NCBI RefSeq assembly: GCF_001039355.2
Contig: NW_019774848.1
Location: 62,001 to 126,000, forward strand
DNA length: 64,000 nt
Direction: 5' to 3'
Source: Lingula anatina
Taxonomy: Eukaryota > Brachiopoda > Lingulata > Lingulida > Lingulidae
How positions within the stretch are numbered: the first letter of the stretch is position 1; every line of letters begins with the position of its first letter. Below are positions 58,903 through 64,000 of this stretch, piece after piece. The translations under genes were made by a program, and so were the position numbers. The notes under the pieces were generated by a model. That model was given only the letters and a program-made list of their open reading frames with translations. It was not told the DNA's origin and did no database searches.

Positions 58903-59181
58903 GACTGGGTTCCCAGGCCTAGATCGATCTAACAGGATCGATCCATCTCTAAGGGGTTTCTCGCCAAATTGCTTTCAGTTTAAGCGGCTTAGATCTCTGG
59001 AACGCCGGCTGCTAATTAATAAAACGATAATTAATCACCCCCTGCTAAACGATAATTAATTACCCCCTAGCAGCTTCAGTAGTCGCGACAGACAGTCGCT
59101 TAAATTGATAGCAATTTAGCGAGAGTCCCTTTGGAGATAGATCAATCTTAAGTTAGTACGATAGTGTCTGGGAATGGTCCC
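58903..59181 (+). mobile_element. Fold-back MITE, subfamily B (long form), second copy
   Basis: 279 bases, same position and flanks (TAA, TAC) as 48864-49142, with very few base differences. Confidence 0.87.
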
Positions 59182-60581
59182 TACGTGCATTTCCAAGAAG
59201 CCAGGTTCTATCCCGGTTCTACCTGTGGTCGGAGGGAGAGGCATTACAAGCCCCATTAGCTCTGTGGCAGACCACTACAAAGAGATAGAGGGGGCTAAAA
59301 GTGAACTCGATCCCCTTAGCCACCCATTTATCTGCCTAGTCCACATGTGTTCTTGCCACGTTCCTGTAACGCCTCAGCACCCATATTGCAGCCTACAGAT
59401 GTCTAGGAAATGAAATGAACGAGTTGGTAAACTATTTCACTGTGCTAACCAATGTAATGGGAGTCCAGTTTTGTTCATTGGGCAAAACGAAGGCGTTTCC
59501 TCAAATAACTACAAGTGTTTTCCTTTTTTTCAATTAAAGTACGGAAATGGGCGATTATAATTATTTGTGTTGCAACATCCGAGTGGCGGGTAGTCTGTCT
59601 TCGTCTTGTGTTATCTAACCTGTGTATTGGTCTTTTCACTGGACATCAGGCCAAATGCATCCTCTAGGTACTTCAAACATGGAACCGTATGCGGCACATC
59701 GCACAATGCTAATCCAATTAACGACAACATCACACCGAGAAGACGCGTCAAAACTAAACACCGACAGAAAAGCTCTAAAGATATAAAAAAGATGTTGAAG
59801 TGAGAAAAAGCTGCCTTTAAAACACTGACTAATTAAAATGAACATTTTGTAGACTTCAAAACAACCGACCAAATATGATCATGAAGATTTTCTATGATTG
59901 CAACAATTAGGAGGTTGCCACTAAAATCAAATTTATAAATTTTGATTTTGCGTTTAAAACGAAAAACAAGCTAGCAAGCAAGCTATCAAATAAACAAACA
60001 AATAAACAACATATGTAACATTGCAAAGCCCACTATTAATGAAGGGTTTACATTTTTTTGTGAGCATTAATTTCAAGTGATTGAAACATGATGTTAAACA
60101 AAGCTCGTGAAATAAAAACCGTAGAAGCTCTATGCTCAACTTAGAACTATTGTTCTTTTGATGAAGTAAGGCGATACAAAACAACAGCAGCCCGAGGACA
60201 TGAAGTTACGCAGGGGTACACGCGGTTCATCTAACATGGCGGTTTAGTTTACATCCTTCGCACAAACAACTGGTCTAAGATCAACCAAAACCATTTTGTT
60301 GATGGGAAGAACTTTGCTTCTACGTTTCTTTCATCGATTTTCGATTTCTTAAGTACTTAATTTAGCTGAAAAATAACAAACATAATATAATGTATAAATG
60401 GACGTGAGTCACCTCATGTAGAGAAAAAAACGCCATTTCATCGCACATTTATTATGCTGCACCCGGATAACTCATAAAAGTACTGCAAGGCATTTCCAGG
60501 AGTAATTTCCTTTCCTTAATATGTCTGCATATCTGCAATAGATCTTGGTATATTACATGAATCTCATGGGACAGAGTCTGG

Positions 60582-60610
60582 AAGACGGATTTTTGGTGAA
60601 AATCCGTCTT
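60582..60610. repeat. Perfect 12-base hairpin, copy 2
   Basis: Identical stem and loop to 50584-50612. Confidence 0.8.
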
Positions 60611-60981
60611 TCATGAGAAAATATGCTCCGCAACTGACTTGCTGGCTTCTTCTAACAGTGGTAGCAACGATTTAACTTTAAGAAAACAGAACTGCACGGA
60701 AAAAAGCAATTCCAAATTTGATATTTAAGATAAAACATTAAGGACACTTTTTGTATTTCTGATGAAAGAAAAGGGGTGTGCTGGAAAAGCTAGACGTTTC
60801 CCATCGTCTGGTCACGTTTTGGGAGACGCCTATCTCCCTTTGATTTTTTTGCGACAAAATGAAACCGTTAATTACACAAAGTTTAAAACAAGGTTAAAAC
60901 TAGACTGCCTAGTCTAGAAACACACATAGGAACTGAACTGAAACTACGAACCAATATAGTTTGACAAAAGAAGGGCAACAG

Positions 60982-61135
60982 AAGTCACTTACATTGGTTG
61001 ACAAGATATACCCAACTCTCCGTCCACAGACGTCACTTACATCAGTTGACAGGATATACCCAACTCTCTGTCCACAGACATCACTTACATCAGTTGACAG
61101 GATATACCCAACTCTCTGTCCACAGACATCACTTA
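60982..61135. repeat. 48-base tandem repeat, copy 2, broken by a MITE
   Basis: Units start at 60997, 61045 and 61093; the third is cut by the element at 61136-61338. The sequence after the element (GAGTTAACAAAACGCTCTC) continues as in copy 1. Confidence 0.92.
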
Positions 61136-61338
61136 GGCTCTATTCCCAGAGCTTTTAGATCGATCCATCCCCGCGGGGAGTCTCACTAGATTACTGTCAT
61201 ATAATACGGCTTAAATGTCCGTCCCGCCTACTACAAGCTGTAAGGGGGTAATTAACTATGGTGCCTGCAATTTAGCGTGAACCCCCAGGGAGTTAGGTCG
61301 ATCTAAAGTAGATCGACCTAATCTTTGGGAATGGGGTC
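61136..61338 (+). mobile_element. Fold-back MITE, subfamily A (inside a tandem repeat unit)
   Basis: 203 bases from GGCTCTATTCCCA to TGGGAATGGGGTC with TTA on both sides (61133-61135, 61339-61341). It interrupts the array of 48-base units; the other copy (around 51135) has no insertion. Confidence 0.9.
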
Positions 61339-61533
61339 TTAGACGAGTTAACAAAACGCTCTCAACCGTACAGTCACAGCTGCTTCTCGCGACAAACACT
61401 CTACCATATACAGATGTATATTCTCAAGTTTGAAAGATTTCCTTGTAATTTACCTCTAATGGATCAACACGCCCAAACAAGGCAATATGATGCAGTTTGA
61501 TCTTAGTCGGAGTCGTTAACAAAACCAATCTCA

Positions 61534-61678
61534 GACCCCATTCCCATACATAGATAAACGATAGTTAATTTCCCCCTAACTGCTTCAGTAGGCGTGCCAG
61601 GCAGAAGAGCAATTTAGTGAAAAACCCCTCGGAGATGGATCGATCCTGTAAGATCGATCTAAGTATGGAAATGGGGTG
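61534..61678 (+). mobile_element. Fold-back MITE, subfamily B (deleted), second copy
   Basis: 145 bases, counterpart of 51330-51467 and slightly less deleted; the right end is the intact TGGAAATGGGGTG. Confidence 0.8.
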
Positions 61679-62070
61679 TCCGTCACCCATCATAAATATA
61701 ATGACTGAATTCCACATGCTATTCTGATAAAGGCTCGGATGTGCCAATGAACGGACCTCTGGGCACAGGTCGGTGTATGCAGCTTATCAATCTGCTTTAT
61801 GACAGGGGAAATAACCTGAATAATTCTCTTGTTTAAAAATGATTTTATTATAATAATTTATGTTAATACTTAATAAGACAATACAATATAAATAACACTC
61901 AGATCAGTGTCATCACAGGTCATTATAAGGAACACGGCTGTCACAGGCACAATATAAAAGTCGTAAAACAACAGACAATAAAATAACTCCGCCATCAGGT
62001 AGAAGGTTGTGCATTTTGTAAGTTTCTCCTCAGGCTGGGTAGATGAGTAAACAGTGCCAGGTTACACTAA

Positions 62071-62327
62071 GACTGGGTTCCCATCCCTGGATTGATCTAA
62101 CAGGATCGGGCCATCTCCACACAGGTTTCTTGCTAAATTGCTTTCAACTTAAGCGGCTTAGATGTCTGGGACTCCTACTAAAGCTCCTAACGATAGTTAA
62201 TTAACCTCTATCAGCTTCAGTAGGTGTGACAGACATCTAAGTCGCTTAAGTTAATTGCAATTAAGCGAGAATCCCCTCGGAGATAGTTCGATCTAAAGTT
62301 AGTACGATAGGGTCTGGGAATGGTCTC
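62071..62327 (+). mobile_element. Fold-back MITE, subfamily B, second copy
   Basis: 257 bases with TAA on both sides (62068-62070, 62328-62330), counterpart of 51862-52112. Confidence 0.87.
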
Positions 62328-62604
62328 TAAAACAACAGACAATAAAATAACTCAGCCAGCAGGTAGAAAGTTGTGCATTTTGTAAGCTTCTCCTTAGGCT
62401 AGGTGGATAAGTAGTGCCAGATTACACTAAAACATGATTGGTAATGAAGTCTTCTCTCCCAGTTAAAACATCTTTAATCACATTTTGCATGAATGATAAT
62501 AAAATACTGAGTCTCTTAAAGAAATCATAGGCCATATATCAACAAAACTGACAATATTGCAGGCCTGAATTCTATTACAAGTTGCTCTTCCCTGATCTGC
62601 CTAG

Positions 62605-63962
62605 TCACAGTTCATCCTTGTCTTTGGTCTTCAGTCCTATGGGACAACTGATCCCTGTACCTCCCAGTCCACAATACCCCCCGGGGTTTTTATACAGATA
62701 CTGTTGGTGATAATCCTCTGCATAGTAGAACTCTGGAGCTGGGAGGATCTCTGTGGTGATAGTGGAGTAGCCATTCCTGGACAGAACCTTCTGGTAGGTT
62801 TCTTTGGATTCAAGAGCCTGTGTCTTCTGGTCATCATCATAGTAGTAGATTCCAGAGCGATACTGGGTGCCCACGTCGTTCCCCTGACGCATCCCCTGGG
62901 TGGGGTTGTGACTCTCCCAGAACAACTTGAGAAGTGCAGAGTAGTCCACCTTGGCGGGATCATATACAACTCGGACCACTTCATTGTGGCCTGTTTGTCC
63001 TGTGCACACTTCTTCATATGTGGGATTTTTGGTGAAACCCCCAGCATAACCAACCTGGAAAATAGCATTAGTGATTATTATTTATACAATGTAATGTGAG
63101 CTACTTCTATCCCAGAGAGTCAATCCAAACTCTCACAGGAAATTCTTCATACGAGCAATATATAACTATTGTAAATGAAAACTTGGGCAGGGAGAACAAA
63201 CAGTTGAAATATCTCAGGTTAAAAGATCACAACTTGAACATTTCCTGTGGCAAATTAGACTTAAAAGGGACAAAATGTTGCAAATATGTCAAATATTAAA
63301 AGTCTGACATGTATGCAAGGTTTTCCAGCATTAGACCAAGTTTCAGATTTGGAAGTTTTTTATTTTTTTTTTGATTCAGTGAAGTTTTCAATAGCTAAAC
63401 TGCATTTTCTGTTGAACAAATTTTTTATAACTTTATTCCTTGCAAACAAAAAGGTCATTATTTTAGCTTAAAAAAGATTTCATGATTCAAATAAAGTGCT
63501 TCCAAGCCAAATGCCTACTTTGAGTTTTTACCAGGATAACTTTAGTCAATGTCCAAAATTTTACTAGTAATTAACTTATGGATGAATTAAGTGACTGGTT
63601 TCCATGTAGACATTCAATAAATGAAGAAATTAATATAGAAGAGAAACATTCCAGGTGAAAGGTGATATAAATGCAATAAAGGACATGTTTCACCAGGCAA
63701 TGAATATGATTCAGTGGGAGAACAAGAACAAGAGAATGAGAATAAGAAATCAGACATTTATGAATAACATGAAACACCCAAGTGCACTGTAAACAAAATA
63801 TGCCACACTCATTCTTTTCAAAGTATTTTTTTAACATATCACTTTTTCAGACTATCTTCTACAAACAGGTGAAAACATGCATTGTAATACAACCTACCTG
63901 AGTAGAGAAAACACCTGACATTTTCCAGAATTTTCTTTCTGCACCCCAAAAGCAACCCATGC
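62605..63962 (-). CDS. msrA: Peptide-methionine (S)-S-oxide reductase, copy 2 (partial)
   Basis: Exons 3 (63898-63962, 65 bases) and 4 (62605-63054, 450 bases) of a second msrA; exons 1 and 2 would lie right of the window. Catalytic GCFWG and the C-terminal [13 protein letters not shown] are intact, and KDEL again ends the protein. In exon 4 I count seven base differences from copy 1, all synonymous. Flanking non-coding DNA shows substitutions, indels and two transposon insertion differences. Strong constraint on the coding part fits either two working genes or two alleles of one gene; the contig-end evidence favours alleles. Confidence 0.93.
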
Positions 63963-64000
63963 CTGACAAGAAAAGTAAAATGAATGTACTGTTGAAACTT

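Larger units (their letters stand above)
56978..62604. other. 3' flank of msrA copy 2, no supported gene
   Basis: Same content and order as 46937-52607, except that the MITE at 61136 is present, the one at 52315 is absent and the poly(A) run near 59860 is reduced to four A. Confidence 0.55.
56772..64000. repeat. Segment with msrA, copy 2 (continues out of window)
   Basis: Second copy of the segment starting at 46732. Its first 206 bases equal 46525-46730, as expected if the true chromosome runs from 46730 straight into 56978. Confidence 0.9.

Overview
The window is animal nuclear DNA: intron-rich, AT-rich and microsatellite-rich, with GT-AG introns and no operons. The two genes and the mobile-element load suggest an aquatic invertebrate with high heterozygosity, perhaps a lophotrochozoan. 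The species cannot be fixed from the sequence alone.

Two gene loci are visible, both on the minus strand. The first is a very large cadherin. One copy (gene A) runs from a signal-peptide exon at 33004 down to an exon ending at 9081, with 27 exons, about 4.07 kb of coding sequence, eleven complete extracellular cadherin (EC) repeats and part of a twelfth. A second, partial copy (gene B, 17 exons, 390-8565) repeats exons 7-23 of gene A with identical exon lengths and phases. The paired N-terminal cysteines, the non-canonical DDLGP linker after EC2 and the signal peptide point to the protocadherin-15/Cad99C type, but this is tentative. The second gene is msrA, peptide-methionine-(S)-sulfoxide reductase: complete in four exons at 52608-55425, and repeated, without its first two exons, at 62605-63962.

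Layout: 1-8898 is the partial cadherin copy. A single N sits at 8899. 8900-33004 is gene A, including a 9.4 kb intron 2. 33005-46524 is a long gene-free stretch with microsatellites, minisatellites and miniature transposons. 46525-46730 is a 206-base segment followed by an N. 46732-56770 is msrA copy 1 with about 6 kb of 3' flank. Another N sits at 56771, and 56772-64000 is msrA copy 2.

The main result of the hunt concerns the apparent tandem duplications. The 206 bases before the N at 46731 match, base for base as far as I can read, the 206 bases after the N at 56771. The sequence in between matches both only with several differences. This is what is expected if an allelic contig was inserted between two overlapping contigs. 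The N at 8899 ends the partial cadherin copy exactly, and the two flanking exons have incompatible phases. I therefore read both duplications as probable unmerged haplotypes rather than biology.

The duplicates remain useful because they give filled and empty site pairs. Three insertions of a 200-280 base fold-back element with 3-bp TAA/TTA/ATA target duplications (PIF/Harbinger-like), and one 160-base element with perfect 13-bp ends and a 5-bp TGAAT duplication (hAT-like), are present in one copy and absent from the other. Twelve copies of the fold-back element lie in the window. I found no CRISPR array, operon or clearly new multi-gene system.
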